Shown here piece after piece: positions 23,467 through 23,674 of a stretch of 23,674 bases of DNA. The notes under the pieces are model-generated. The model saw only the letters and a list, made by a program, of their open reading frames with translations, searched no databases and was not told the origin of the DNA. The DNA lies in NCBI GenBank assembly GCA_964649415.1, contig CAZYSK010000087.1, positions 1-23,674 on the forward strand, in the 5' to 3' direction. The translations under genes and the position numbers were made by a program. This DNA comes from CAZYSK01 sp964649415. GTDB taxonomy: Bacteria > Chloroflexota > Anaerolineae > B4-G1. How positions within the stretch are numbered: position 1 is the stretch's first letter; each line of letters starts with the position of its first letter.

Positions 23467-23508
23467 TGGAACCGCTTCCATTATACCATGAAGGCATCCC
23501 TGTGTCAA
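23467..23508 (-). promoter_or_regulatory. Consensus sigma70 promoter with LacI-type operator for the regulator gene
   Basis: On the minus strand TTGACA (23508-23503) and TATAAT (23485-23480) are both perfect and are spaced by exactly 17 bp. TGGAACCGCTTCCA (23467-23480) is a near-palindrome that begins at the end of the -10 and covers the expected start site. A bound repressor would block RNA polymerase, so negative autoregulation is likely. Confidence 0.88.
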
Positions 23509-23620
23509 GACCTGACAAACCTACAAACCTACACTGGCCTAGGTACACAGCACGCATTCCCCGCCACGTGGCAGAACGTGAGGACTCACATATACGCCTA
23601 TAGTATATTAGCATATCCAC

Positions 23621-23649
23621 TTGACAGATATCCTACAACATGATACAAT
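23621..23649 (+). promoter_or_regulatory. Strong rightward sigma70-type promoter
   Basis: TTGACA (23621-23626) and TACAAT (23644-23649) are separated by 17 bp, preceded by an AT-rich stretch (23590-23615) that could act as an UP element. The promoter points out of the window, so a divergent gene probably starts just beyond 23674. Confidence 0.7.
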
Positions 23650-23674
23650 AGTGTCGATTCGATTCGCCACAGGG

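Noticed and set aside
23563..23572. GCCACGTGGC palindrome as an additional operator
   Set aside because: It is a single 10-bp palindrome with no second copy seen in the window and no relation to the TGGAACC sites.

Overview
This is a GC-rich bacterial window, most probably from a Chloroflexota bacterium such as an Anaerolineae-type genome. The evidence is a solute-binding lipoprotein with a Pro/Thr/Glu-rich linker after its lipobox, abundant short palindromic (REP-like) elements with a GTAGG(G/A)GCG head both inside and between genes, and GTG/TTG starts. The lineage is inferred from style only; there is no rRNA or other phylogenetic marker here.

Region 1 (1-6920, + strand) is a type I restriction-modification locus that mobile DNA has remodelled. 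The order is hsdR (5' end outside the window), a PD-(D/E)XK nuclease-like gene, hsdS, a REP-associated tyrosine transposase (RAYT), a truncated second RAYT piece, and hsdM. Scars are visible at two junctions. A second copy of the hsdR tail lies just before hsdS, and a second copy of the hsdM start lies at the head of the RAYT fragment. Both suggest that hsdR/hsdS and hsdS/hsdM were once tightly packed and were later split by insertion or recombination.

Region 2 (7089-9901) holds a GPH-type (MelB-like) sugar symporter on the minus strand, a long nested palindrome in the divergent intergenic region, mgsA (methylglyoxal synthase) on the plus strand, and a minus-strand pair encoding a DUF4342 protein and a YbjQ-family protein. 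Three TTAACA repeats exactly 11 bp apart precede mgsA and resemble a Pho box. Methylglyoxal synthase is known to be inhibited by phosphate, so this is an attractive regulatory link.

Region 3 (10014-23448, all minus strand) is a LacI-controlled sugar cluster. In transcription order it has a LacI-family regulator, an ABC solute-binding lipoprotein made of two fused, nearly identical binding domains, two MalF/MalG-type permeases, a glycoside hydrolase (GH32/GH68-like) fused to a GT4 glycosyltransferase, a GalT-like nucleotidylyltransferase, a sucrose-phosphate-synthase-like GT4 fused to a PfkB kinase domain, and a free PfkB kinase. No ABC ATPase and no sucrose-phosphate phosphatase is present. 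The set is consistent with import and remodelling of a fructose-containing glycoside through fructose 6-phosphate and nucleotide sugars. This enzyme combination, especially the two fusions, is the strongest candidate here for an uncharacterised pathway.

Two tandem-repeat arrays, of 38 bp and 66 bp units, sit between cluster genes, and GC hairpins separate the binding protein, permease and hydrolase genes. Palindromic operators lie upstream of the binding-protein gene and over a consensus sigma70 promoter of the regulator gene. A second strong promoter points rightward out of the window.
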